Positions 8,633 to 15,156 of a DNA stretch of 17,202 nucleotides are shown one piece after another. Below the pieces are notes generated by a model. It was not told where the DNA came from. It saw only the letters and a list, made by a program, of their open reading frames with translations, and ran no database searches. Each line of letters opens with the position of its first letter. Positions within the stretch are counted from its first letter, which is position 1. The stretch lies in the NCBI GenBank assembly GCA_040755195.1, contig JBFMBL010000053.1:1-17202 (forward strand). The letters are read 5' to 3'. Origin of the DNA: SURF-55 sp040755195. GTDB taxonomy: Bacteria; Bacillota; Desulfotomaculia; Desulfotomaculales; Ammonificaceae. Both the position numbers and the translations under genes were made by a program.

Positions 8633-8660
8633 GCTACTGTATTCTGACTACTATATTCTG
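8633..8660. repeat. Heptanucleotide array at the gap edge
   Basis: gctactg, tattctg, actacta, tattctg: four 7-nt units; on the other strand they read as cagaata/tagtagt/cagaata/cagtagc, the same unit types as at 7411-7431 and 10112-10132. The array may continue into the N-run. Confidence 0.65.
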
Positions 8661-8662
8661 CG

Positions 8663-8693
8663 AAAAAAGTCCGGGTTAGTCCGGACTTTTTTT
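8663..8693. terminator. Bidirectional rho-independent terminator overlapping the cinA 3' end
   Basis: AAAAAAGTCCGG (8663-8674) and CCGGACTTTTTT (8681-8692) form a perfect 12-bp stem with a 6-nt loop, and each strand ends in a U-run. On the minus strand it terminates cinA; the cinA stop codon (8676-8678) lies in the loop and its last codons (K-K-S-P-D) form the ascending stem. This separates cinA from recA, so recA needs its own promoter. Confidence 0.88.
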
Positions 8694-9932
8694 AAGGTCA
8701 TCCTCAAGGAAATCGCGCACCATTTTAAAAGAGGCGTTCGCCGCACCAAGCCGGACGGCAAAGCGCCCTCCGGGAAAATTGAATCGCTTTGATTCTGTGC
8801 CCGCAGGCGTAGCCACCGCGATATAAACCAGTCCCACCGGTTTTTCAAGCGTTGCCCCGGTCGGCCCGGCTATTCCGGTGATACCCACACCGATATCCGC
8901 GCCAATAACCTTTCTTATCCCTTCAGCCATCGCTACTGCGGTTTCCGGGCTTACGGCACCGTTTTGTTCGAGCACAGCCGCGGGAACCCCGAGAACCTTC
9001 TCTTTAACGTCGTTCGCGTATGCCACAACGCCCCCTTTAAAATACTCTGAACTTCCGGGGACATCGGTCAACCGGGAAGCCACCAGCCCGCCGGTGCACG
9101 ATTCCGCGAGCGCAATGGTGTAGCCCGCCGTTCCGAGAAGCTTCCCTACAACCGCCTCGATGTCCTCGTCATCCACGGCGAAGATGTAATCCCTCAGGCG
9201 CATCTCGACCTGGGACATCACCCCGGCGATCAAACGTTCGGTCTCGGCCGCGCTCTTGCCTTTAGCCGTAATGCGGATATGAACCTCCCCCGGCTTGGCG
9301 ATGTACCCGATGCCCGGACTACCCTGGCCTCCCAGGTCCTGCAACCGTTCCTGAACGTCGTACTCGGCAATACCGGTAACCCTTAGAACCCGGAAACCAA
9401 AAACACTGTCGCGTACAACCCGTTTACTGAGAAAAGGAACGACATGGTCCTCAAGCATCGGGGTCAATTCGCGGGGCGGCCCCGGTAAAGCCACCACAAT
9501 CTTTCCGGTCTTTTCAATAATGCACCCCGGCGCCGTACCCGTGGCATTGGGCAAAATGGTCGCCCCCTCGGGGAAATAAGCCTGCCGGACAACGTTTTCC
9601 GGTACAGGCTTGCCGCGCCTGGCAAAGATTTCTCTTATCCATGCCAAAACCGACTCGTCCATCACCAGCGGCAGCTCAAGAACGTCGGCCACCGCACCCA
9701 TCGTGAGATCATCGGTTGTCGGGCCAAGTCCCCCCGTGGTAATAACCAGGTCCACACGCTCGAGCGCTTCCCGGATCGCCCGGGTCAGCCTTTCCCAGTC
9801 GTCGCCTACCGTGGTATGCCGGACCACTTCGATACCCAGGCCGGCAAGCTCCTGGCCAAGGCACTGGGCATGGGTATTGATGATCTGTCCTAAGAGCAAC
9901 TCCGTTCCGGTAAAAATAATTTCTGCACGCAT
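8676..9932 (-). CDS. cinA: CinA-family nicotinamide-nucleotide amidohydrolase
   Basis: This 418-residue CinA protein has an N-terminal MoaB/MoCF-like (COG1058) domain, MRAEIIFTGTELLLGQIINTHA through TTGGLGPTTDDLTMGAVA. It is followed by a linker domain and a C-terminal CinA domain with ALAESCTGGLVASRLTDVPGSS, GGVVAYAN and GITGIAGPTG. The C-terminal domain deamidates NMN to NaMN in pyridine-nucleotide recycling; the N-terminal domain has ADP-ribose pyrophosphatase activity in some characterised members. The ATG ending at 9932 is chosen because AGGTGG lies 5 nt upstream and the family N-terminus starts there; GTG at 9941 overlaps that site. cinA next to recA is a common Firmicute arrangement. 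It is preceded by a plausible promoter and closed by the strong terminator at 8663-8693. Confidence 0.95.
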   Translation of the reverse strand: MRAEIIFTGTELLLGQIINTHAQCLGQELAGLGIEVVRHTTVGDDWERLTRAIREALERVDLVITTGGLGPTTDDLTMGAVADVLELPLVMDESVLAWIREIFARRGKPVPENVVRQAYFPEGATILPNATGTAPGCIIEKTGKIVVALPGPPRELTPMLEDHVVPFLSKRVVRDSVFGFRVLRVTGIAEYDVQERLQDLGGQGSPGIGYIAKPGEVHIRITAKGKSAAETERLIAGVMSQVEMRLRDYIFAVDDEDIEAVVGKLLGTAGYTIALAESCTGGLVASRLTDVPGSSEYFKGGVVAYANDVKEKVLGVPAAVLEQNGAVSPETAVAMAEGIRKVIGADIGVGITGIAGPTGATLEKPVGLVYIAVATPAGTESKRFNFPGGRFAVRLGAANASFKMVRDFLEDDLKKSPD

Positions 9933-9981
9933 AAAATCCACCTAACGTCCGAACTCTCTGACTGCCTGCGCAGTCCTTTAT

Positions 9982-10010
9982 ATTATGGTTAAAAACCCAC
10001 CAAATGTTAA
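9982..10010 (-). promoter_or_regulatory. Probable promoter of cinA
   Basis: On the minus strand TTAACA (10010-10005) and CATAAT (9987-9982) are separated by 17 bp. A small leader hairpin (GACTGC/GCAGTC) lies around 9959-9974. The rest of the 331-base gap 9933-10263 holds element C and a heptamer array. Confidence 0.5.
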
Positions 10011-10111
10011 GTTTGATTTTTACAGCACTTTCTCGTGCTTAATTTCACTATTCGCCGCAAGAATCCGAATCCCTTCGCTCCGGACAAAATTTGTAACTAC
10101 TCAGGTACGGG

Positions 10112-10132
10112 TTTTCTGACTACTGACTACTG
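10112..10132. repeat. Heptanucleotide array next to element C
   Basis: ttttctg, actactg, actactg: three 7-nt units abutting element C, on the side equivalent to the array at 7411-7431 beside element B, but with several base differences while the element itself is identical. Confidence 0.6.
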
Positions 10133-10227
10133 TCCAGCACTCAAGCCGGTATTCGGCAAGATGTCGTTTGGCAGTATCTTTACCTTCGAAAGAAACGTTG
10201 TCCTATATATCAGAGTTGAGTGCTGGA
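10133..10227 (-). repeat. Hairpin element C (3' of the FtsH-like gene)
   Basis: This 95-bp element has the perfect arms TCCAGCACTCAA (10133-10144) and TTGAGTGCTGGA (10216-10227). It is the exact reverse complement of element B, and the identity continues to 10247 (115 bp in all). It lies 36 nt downstream of the FtsH-like stop codon (16 nt counting the shared flank). Relative to that gene it has the same orientation as B has to its own upstream gene. Confidence 0.92.
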
Positions 10228-10263
10228 TGAATTCTGACCCTGAATAGATCAAAAATTTTTTGC

Positions 10264-11736
10264 TTAGGCCGTCTCCTTAAGAAGGGATTGGAACTTCTCA
10301 CCCGACAGGCGCTCCTCATCAAGAACGCATTCCGCGATACGGACAAGCAACGCCTTCTTGGAACTCAGGTAATCCTCAACCCTTTCTTCCTGGCATTTCA
10401 GGATCTGGGAGATAACCTGGTGCCGGACGTCATCCGGAAGCTCATCCGCCGCAACCACGCCGAGTTCGGACATCCCCGCCCTGATTATGGTTTCCGCAAC
10501 CCCGATCGCCTGCTCAAAGTCGTTTGTTGCTCCGGTGCTGCGGCTCCCAAGCACAACTTCTTCCGCCACCGAACCCGCCAGTAAAACGGACAACTGGTTT
10601 TCAAGTTGCTCCTGGGTATACAGGTAGTTATCGTTTTCACTTTTCTGCCGGAAATATCCGAGAGCACTCCCCCGGGGCGTTACGGTAAGCGCCGTAACCG
10701 AACCGGGCCGGGTAAACTCGCTCACAAGAGCGTGCCCGGTTTCGTGAACCGCCACGCGCCAGAGTTCCTCGCGTGCGGGCCGCCTGTCGAGCTTGTTGCC
10801 CAAAAGCACCTTTTCCACGGACTCGGCCAGGTGGCGGTGATAAATCTCCCGCAAGTTTTCACGCATCGCAAGGATGGCCGCCTCGTTCGCAAGACTTTCC
10901 AGGTGCGCGCCCGAGAAGCCGAAGGTTTCCCTGGCAATCGCCGCAAGGTCCACATCGGCGGCAAGGGGCTTATCTCGCGTATGCAGCCGTAAGATTTCCA
11001 GTCTGCCTTCCTGATCCGGAAGCTCAACGCGGACCTGTCGGTCAAACCGCCCCGGACGCAACAGCGCCGGGTCCAGGAGATCGGCCCGGTTGGTCGCCGC
11101 TATCACCAGGAGGTTGACCATGTCGTCGACCTTTATCCCGTCCATTTCAACCAGAAGCTGGTTGAGGGTCTGGTCGTATTCGAGGTGATTGGTAACCTTG
11201 CCCCGGCGGCCGCCCACAACGTCGATTTCGTCGATGAAGACAATGGCGTTGTTCTTCCCGGCCTGCTGCGCCTTCTCGCGCACCGACTGAAAAAGCCGCC
11301 TTACCCGTTGTGCCCCGACGCCGGCGTACATCTCTACAAACTCTGAACCGCTCGCCGATACGAACGCCGCATCGGTATAACCGGCTGCCGCCCGCGCCAT
11401 CAAGGTCTTTCCGGTGCCCGGAGGGCCGGTCAGAAGGATCCCTTTCAGCGGCCTGATTCCAAGATGGCGCATGAAGTGATAATTCTTAATGAAATCGAGC
11501 GCCTCAGTCAATTCCTTTATGGCGCCGGCCTGTCCGCCGATATCGGTGAAGGTAACCGTTGTCTCACCGCTGACGCTGCTCCCTGCGAAGTTTTTAACCA
11601 GTCCTTTAACCCGCATGAGATAGTAAAGGGCGCCTGCAACAGCACCGAGAAGGACCAGGGGCCCGACGTTGTAACCGCTGACCGCCAGGAAGATTAATAA
11701 GGATGCGCCGAAACCTATCCCAAGTTCCTTATGCAT
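10264..11736 (-). CDS. FtsH-like AAA ATPase / M41 zinc metalloprotease without an exported domain
   Basis: This 490-residue membrane protease has two hydrophobic helices at about residues 6-22 and 25-42, separated by only a few residues. The roughly 70-residue extracytoplasmic domain of classical FtsH is therefore missing. The AAA module has Walker A GPPGTGKT (104-111), pore motif FVEM (133-136), Walker B VFIDE (167-171 region) and the second region of homology LLRPGRFDR (225-233). The M41 domain has the zinc site HETGH (331-335) and the third ligand D406 in GATNDFEQA. All catalytic residues are present, so it should be an active ATP-dependent protease facing the cytoplasm. The ATG at 11736 is chosen because AGGAGGTG lies 9 nt upstream; GTG at 11748 overlaps that site. 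It overlaps the upstream gene's stop by 8 bp (ATGCATAA), which suggests translational coupling. It is not the housekeeping ftsH by architecture. Confidence 0.9.
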   Translation of the reverse strand: MHKELGIGFGASLLIFLAVSGYNVGPLVLLGAVAGALYYLMRVKGLVKNFAGSSVSGETTVTFTDIGGQAGAIKELTEALDFIKNYHFMRHLGIRPLKGILLTGPPGTGKTLMARAAAGYTDAAFVSASGSEFVEMYAGVGAQRVRRLFQSVREKAQQAGKNNAIVFIDEIDVVGGRRGKVTNHLEYDQTLNQLLVEMDGIKVDDMVNLLVIAATNRADLLDPALLRPGRFDRQVRVELPDQEGRLEILRLHTRDKPLAADVDLAAIARETFGFSGAHLESLANEAAILAMRENLREIYHRHLAESVEKVLLGNKLDRRPAREELWRVAVHETGHALVSEFTRPGSVTALTVTPRGSALGYFRQKSENDNYLYTQEQLENQLSVLLAGSVAEEVVLGSRSTGATNDFEQAIGVAETIIRAGMSELGVVAADELPDDVRHQVISQILKCQEERVEDYLSSKKALLVRIAECVLDEERLSGEKFQSLLKETA

Positions 11737-12277
11737 AGGGACCCACACCTCCTGTCACTTCTTGAGGCGGATTCCGGGGGATGACCTTGGTCAAAAACCG
11801 GTCCCCTTTGATGAGAGCCAGGTAAATGTTTTCACCGTCGATGTAAACCCGCGACGTGGCACCCACCGCGCCGGCCTGCCTGTTGATTTCGGCTTCCATC
11901 TCTTTAAAAGATCCCTGCGCCAGCGCCTGGTAAATTGCAAACTGGCTCTGGTAATACGCCTCTTCCAGGCTCGCGTCCCGGTTATCCAGCAGTTCCAGGA
12001 CAAAGGGCCGATTGCCGAGGGCGTTGTCCAAAGCGTCCTCCAACTGCTGATAAGTGACCATCAAATCCCCGGCGGACCGGAGCCGCACCTTAACCGCAAG
12101 CCGATCCCCCTGCTCCTCGGTCTTAAAGTCCACCACCTGGGGTTGCCGCTCAAGAACCTGCTGGAGCGACTGCTGGTAACCGTATTTATCGTACAGCCAT
12201 TGCCCGCCGAAAAGGCAAACCAGACCGATCACCAACGATATAATGATCGCTTTGATTCGAAAACCATACCATATCAC
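11729..12277 (-). CDS. Membrane-anchored protein with an extracytoplasmic domain, partner of the FtsH-like protease
   Basis: This 182-residue protein has a short N-terminus (MIWYGFRIKA), one membrane helix at about residues 10-24, and a hydrophilic, mostly alpha/beta region of about 150 residues predicted outside the cell. I do not recognise a family for that region. The GTG at 12277 is chosen because GAGGGGGAGAG lies directly upstream with about 6 nt spacing. Starts at 12301 (ATG) and 12307 (GTG) lack such a site and would add 8-10 acidic residues. Its stop overlaps the protease start by 8 bp, so the two are surely made together. Inference: it may supply in trans the exported domain that this FtsH-like protein lacks, as substrate recogniser or regulator. 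An unrelated membrane role remains possible. Confidence 0.75.
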   Translation of the reverse strand: MIWYGFRIKAIIISLVIGLVCLFGGQWLYDKYGYQQSLQQVLERQPQVVDFKTEEQGDRLAVKVRLRSAGDLMVTYQQLEDALDNALGNRPFVLELLDNRDASLEEAYYQSQFAIYQALAQGSFKEMEAEINRQAGAVGATSRVYIDGENIYLALIKGDRFLTKVIPRNPPQEVTGGVGPYA

Positions 12278-12355
12278 CGTACTCTCCCCCTCAGCATCCA
12301 TAGACACGGCAAACTTTATTCAACACTTTCCCTAACTGAAAAACACCACCCGTAG

Positions 12356-12364
12356 ATTATAGCA
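12356..12364 (-). promoter_or_regulatory. Extended -10 promoter of the protease operon
   Basis: On the minus strand the sequence reads TGC-TATAAT: a perfect -10 hexamer (12361-12356) with the TGn extension. The -35 position (GAGAAA) is poor, which is usual for extended -10 promoters. The start codon at 12277 is about 75 nt downstream. Confidence 0.55.
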
Positions 12365-12428
12365 CGCACTAAAGGCCTTTTCTCTATGAAACTACTGGAA
12401 TCCTTATTCGTGAATCATGGCGTTCTTG

Positions 12429-12509
12429 TCCAGCACTCAACATGATTTGCGTCATAGCTAATGATTGCCTACTTCCTGGAATATTTACAGTGATTAGTTG
12501 AGTGCTGGA
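12429..12509 (-). repeat. Hairpin element D (3' of the MFS exporter gene)
   Basis: This 81-bp element has perfect 12-bp arms TCCAGCACTCAA (12429-12440) and TTGAGTGCTGGA (12498-12509). It lies 13 nt after the exporter stop codon. It is the inverted, partly diverged copy of element A; on the exporter strand the shared flank aaccgccaat directly precedes the arm, as it does in A after yedF. Confidence 0.88.
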
Positions 12510-12522
12510 TTGGCGGTTAGAT

Positions 12523-14010
12523 TTATTTTTCAGGAGAGGAAGCGGTTTTCCCCCGGGTATGTCCGGGGAGCAGGAAAACGCTGAGCAGCCCAAGAACGGC
12601 AAACACCAGGACGATCCAGAAAGTGCCGTGCAACGCCCCGGCAAGCGCCTCGCGCAGGGGTGCCACCTGGCCCGCGGGGATGAGGTGGCGCTGCAAGGGA
12701 TCCATCAGCCTGTTTATGGTTGCAGTGGTGGAAGCAGTATTACCCGTCGCCACAGCCATTCCGGCAAGAAGAGCGTTTAACACCGCCCCGGTGACGGCGA
12801 CTCCCACCGTAGAGCCCAGAGTGCGCATAAACTGCACGGCGGCGGTAGCGACACCGCGCCGTCTCCATTCAACGGCAGACTGTACGAACACGATAAACGC
12901 GGTGGAGCAGAAGCCGAGCCCAAGTCCCATAACAAAGCTGACAGCCAGAACGAAATAGTGGGAGGTTGTTATGTCCAGGGAAAGCATCATCAGCGCGGCC
13001 GCCACCTGAAAAATCATGCCGAGGACAACCATAAGTTTGTACCCTACCCTTAAGAGCAAACGGCCGCAAACAATGCTTCCTATAGGCCAGCCGATGGACA
13101 TGGGGGCAAGCGCGGCGCCTGCGTTAATGGCTGTACCGCCTAAGACCCCCTGCACAAAGAGCGGAACATAGGAAGAGGCGCCGATCATCACCGCCCCGGC
13201 CAGGAAATTCCCAACCACCGCCACGGTTATGATACGTTCATGAAAAAGATTGAGAGGCAGCATGGGCTCCGCCGCCCGGCACTCCGCCCGGATGAATCCG
13301 GCAAGAAAACCGGCCGCCACAACGAAAAGGCCCAGAATGACCGGCGACTGCCACGGCAGGTAGGTGCCTCCCTGAAGAAGGGCAAAGAGCAGGGCGCCTA
13401 TACCCGCGGTAAGGGTTAACGCCCCGAGGTAATCGAGTTTCGGTCGCGCGTGATGTATCTCTTCCTGCAAAAACGCAAGCAGCAAGACGATCGAAATAAT
13501 ACCCAGCGGAATGTTTACATAAAACACCCAGCGCCAGTCAAGGTAGTCTACAATTAAGCCCCCCAGCGCCGGGCCGATGATGGCCGATATACCCCATACG
13601 CTGCTGAAGAGGCCCTGCATGCGTGCCCGTTGTTCCATGGTAAAGATATCGCCGATAATGGTGATGGTCACCGGCAGCACGGCCCCGGCTCCGAGGCCCT
13701 GAATCGCCCGGAAGATGACAAGCTGGACCATATCCTGCGACAGGCCGCACAATGCAGAGCCAAGCAGAAAAATTCCCGCGCCCCAGGCAAAAACAAGCCT
13801 GCGCCCGAAGAGGTCGGAAAGTTTGCCGTAAATAGGCGTGGTGACCGTTGAGGTCAACAGGTACACGGAAAAGACCCAGGCAAAAAGGGACATACCGCCG
13901 AGCCGGCCGATGATCGTAGGCATGGCGGTGCCCACGATGGTCATATCAAGGGCGGCCAGAAAGGTCGCCAGCATTACGGCGACGGTAACGATAGTGCGGT
14001 TGGTCTGCAC
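12523..14010 (-). CDS. MFS multidrug exporter, DHA2 (EmrB/QacA) family
   Basis: This 495-residue integral membrane protein has about 14 hydrophobic segments, the number typical of the DHA2 branch of the major facilitator superfamily, which exports drugs or toxic metabolites by proton antiport. It opens with TFLAALDMTIVGTAMPTI (the motif D1 region), has motif A as GKLSDLFGRR, a motif B-like RAIQGLGAGA, and motif C in GISAIIGPALGGLIV followed by WRWVFYVNIPLG, a hallmark of this family. The substrate cannot be predicted. It starts at a GTG (14010-14008) only 6 nt after the thioesterase stop, and the AAGGG ribosome-binding site overlaps that TAA, so the two genes form an operon. Element D lies directly downstream and may serve as the transcript end. 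Confidence 0.93.
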   Translation of the reverse strand: MQTNRTIVTVAVMLATFLAALDMTIVGTAMPTIIGRLGGMSLFAWVFSVYLLTSTVTTPIYGKLSDLFGRRLVFAWGAGIFLLGSALCGLSQDMVQLVIFRAIQGLGAGAVLPVTITIIGDIFTMEQRARMQGLFSSVWGISAIIGPALGGLIVDYLDWRWVFYVNIPLGIISIVLLLAFLQEEIHHARPKLDYLGALTLTAGIGALLFALLQGGTYLPWQSPVILGLFVVAAGFLAGFIRAECRAAEPMLPLNLFHERIITVAVVGNFLAGAVMIGASSYVPLFVQGVLGGTAINAGAALAPMSIGWPIGSIVCGRLLLRVGYKLMVVLGMIFQVAAALMMLSLDITTSHYFVLAVSFVMGLGLGFCSTAFIVFVQSAVEWRRRGVATAAVQFMRTLGSTVGVAVTGAVLNALLAGMAVATGNTASTTATINRLMDPLQRHLIPAGQVAPLREALAGALHGTFWIVLVFAVLGLLSVFLLPGHTRGKTASSPEK

Positions 14011-14016
14011 TGACCC

Positions 14017-14463
14017 TTATTCTCCCGTGGCCGGAGGGCGGTTCTTAATGTAGGCTACGCCGTGGAAGAGGGCGACCGGTTCGCCCCCGGCGTCTTTCAC
14101 CGTGACGCGGATGTGGGTCAGGCGCCCCTTGCGCGATTCCTCTACAGCCGTTGCGGTGAGTACGGCCCCGGTTGTGGTGGCCTTCAGGTAACTTATATTC
14201 GCGTGGATGGCCAGGGCGGTTCCGCCGTAGGCGTTGCTCGAAAGGCCGAACACGGTGTCAGCCAGTGCGAAGACAACCCCGCCGTGGGTAACCCCGGCGA
14301 AGTTGAGCATGTGCTCCTCAACGGTCAGGGTAGCCTCCGCGTATCCCGGAGACACGCGTCCAAAGCGGATGCCGAGCCATTTAGGAAACACGTCGTTTTC
14401 AAGCAGTTCGGGAGGAACCCGGCTATCTTCGTTTTGCGGCAGAGAAGACTTCTTGTCAGACAT
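14017..14463 (-). CDS. PaaI-type hotdog thioesterase
   Basis: This protein of 148 residues has the PaaI/4HBT-like hotdog fold. HMLNFAGVTHGGVVFALADTVFG contains the conserved N54, the H60-G-G segment at the head of the long helix, and the probable catalytic D69. ALAIHANISYLKATTTGAVLTATA continues the sheet. Such enzymes hydrolyse acyl- or aryl-CoA thioesters in the cytoplasm; no paa pathway genes are nearby, so the substrate is open. The start is uncertain: ATG at 14463 has no clear ribosome-binding site, and a TTG at 14514 would give 165 aa but would run over the promoter of the divergent gene. It is the first gene of a two-gene operon with the exporter, which hints that it frees a product the exporter removes, though that is inference. 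Confidence 0.87.
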   Translation of the reverse strand: MSDKKSSLPQNEDSRVPPELLENDVFPKWLGIRFGRVSPGYAEATLTVEEHMLNFAGVTHGGVVFALADTVFGLSSNAYGGTALAIHANISYLKATTTGAVLTATAVEESRKGRLTHIRVTVKDAGGEPVALFHGVAYIKNRPPATGE

Positions 14464-14507
14464 AAGGGGTATATTCGCGGCATTTGGCGGAATTCCTTTT
14501 TGAAAAG

Positions 14508-14536
14508 TTGCCAATTCTTAATCGTAAAAATATAGT
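14508..14536 (+). promoter_or_regulatory. Sigma-A-type promoter of the Sec-containing DsbA gene
   Basis: TTGCCA (14508-14513) and TATAGT (14531-14536) are separated by 17 bp. Transcription would start near 14543, leaving a leader of only about 16 nt that just includes the GGAGGTG ribosome-binding site. Confidence 0.65.
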
Positions 14537-14546
14537 ACAATATTTT
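14527..14546. promoter_or_regulatory. Operator-like dyad over the -10 of the DsbA promoter
   Basis: AAAATAT (14527-14533), AGTACA, ATATTTT (14540-14546): a perfect 7-bp inverted repeat with a 6-bp spacer. It covers the -10 hexamer and the predicted transcript start, a position where a repressor would block transcription. The AT-rich sequence could also arise by chance; no regulator is known. Confidence 0.35.
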
Positions 14547-14558
14547 GGAGGTGACAGC

Positions 14559-15149
14559 ATGAGCATCAATCTGACGGTTTTTACCGATTACGCTTGACCC
14601 TTTTGCTATATCGGCAAGGGGATTGTCGAAAAGCTGATTAAAGAATTCGACGTAACCGTTGATTGGGTCGGTTATGAACTACACCCGGAAACCCCTTCGG
14701 CCGGGAAATTACTGAAGAGCCTCGTCCCGGGTCTTGACGTGGAACAAATGCTCATACCCCTGCAGACGGCAGGCGCACCCTACGGCATTACCTTCAACTT
14801 CGAGGTCATAATAAATTCCAGGCTTGCATTGGAAGCCGGCGAATTCGCCCGGGAAAAAGGGAAGTTTGAAGAAGCCCATACGCGTTTGTTTCAGGCGTAT
14901 TTCAGCGAAGGACAAAACATCGGGGAAAAAGCCGTGGTTTTAAAATTGTTAAAAGAAATCGGGGTAGAAGAAAGCGAATTAAACGATGCGCTCGAAAGCC
15001 ATATATACACGCCCCGGTTGGAACAGGCCCGCCAATCGGCGCAAAAACACGACATAAACGTCCTTCCCACTTTCATTTTTGACGGTCGACAAAAAATAGT
15101 CGGCGCCCAGCCTTACGCGGTTTTTCAACGGGCGCTCCAAAAGCTCTAA
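14559..15149 (+). CDS. Selenocysteine-containing DsbA/FrnE-type thiol oxidoreductase
   Basis: Read with TGA at 14595-14597 as selenocysteine, this is a 196-residue DSBA-family (thioredoxin-fold) protein of the FrnE type. Residues 7-20 read VFTDYA-U13-PFC16-YIGK, the exact place of the usual C-P-W/F-C redox motif. The helical insertion and the cis-proline loop (VLP170TF) are intact. The ATG has GGAGGTG at 14547-14553 with 5 nt spacing and a good promoter, so initiation upstream of the TGA is well supported. The frame is open from the TGA to 15149. No signal peptide is present, so it acts in the cytoplasm, likely as a reductase or isomerase of thiols. Conventional calling would start at an internal GTG (14739) and lose the active site. 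Alternatives are a Cys-to-stop point mutation or a sequencing error; the SECIS-like hairpin and yedF argue against both. Confidence 0.87.
14611..14629 (+). promoter_or_regulatory. Candidate bacterial SECIS hairpin
   Basis: TCGGCAA (14611-14617) pairs with TTGTCGA (14623-14629) in 7 pairs including one G:U, around the 5-nt loop GGGGA. The loop begins with G, and its first base is 20 nt after the TGA. Bacterial SECIS elements lie within the coding sequence just after the UGA, with a G at the start of the apical loop about 16-37 nt downstream, to be bound by SelB. Two more pairs may form below an internal loop. An alternative fold (CCCU..UUGC with GCAAGGGG) competes and would place the loop too close to the UGA. 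Confidence 0.6.
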
Positions 15150-15156
15150 ACGAACC

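Noticed and set aside
7522..8679. Long plus-strand open frame opposite recA, running through the N-run
   Set aside because: It is antisense to a clear recA, has no recognisable protein features, and is open only because N bases are not read as stops.
10035..10247. Plus-strand 70-codon open frame between cinA and the FtsH-like gene
   Set aside because: It consists mostly of element C and a heptamer array and has no ribosome-binding site.
14559..14738. Reading the DsbA-like gene as a pseudogene with a nonsense mutation or sequencing error
   Set aside because: The single stop falls exactly on the redox cysteine codon. Promoter, ribosome-binding site and frame are intact, and a SECIS-like hairpin follows; a random mutation would rarely hit this codon. 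It cannot be fully excluded without reads.
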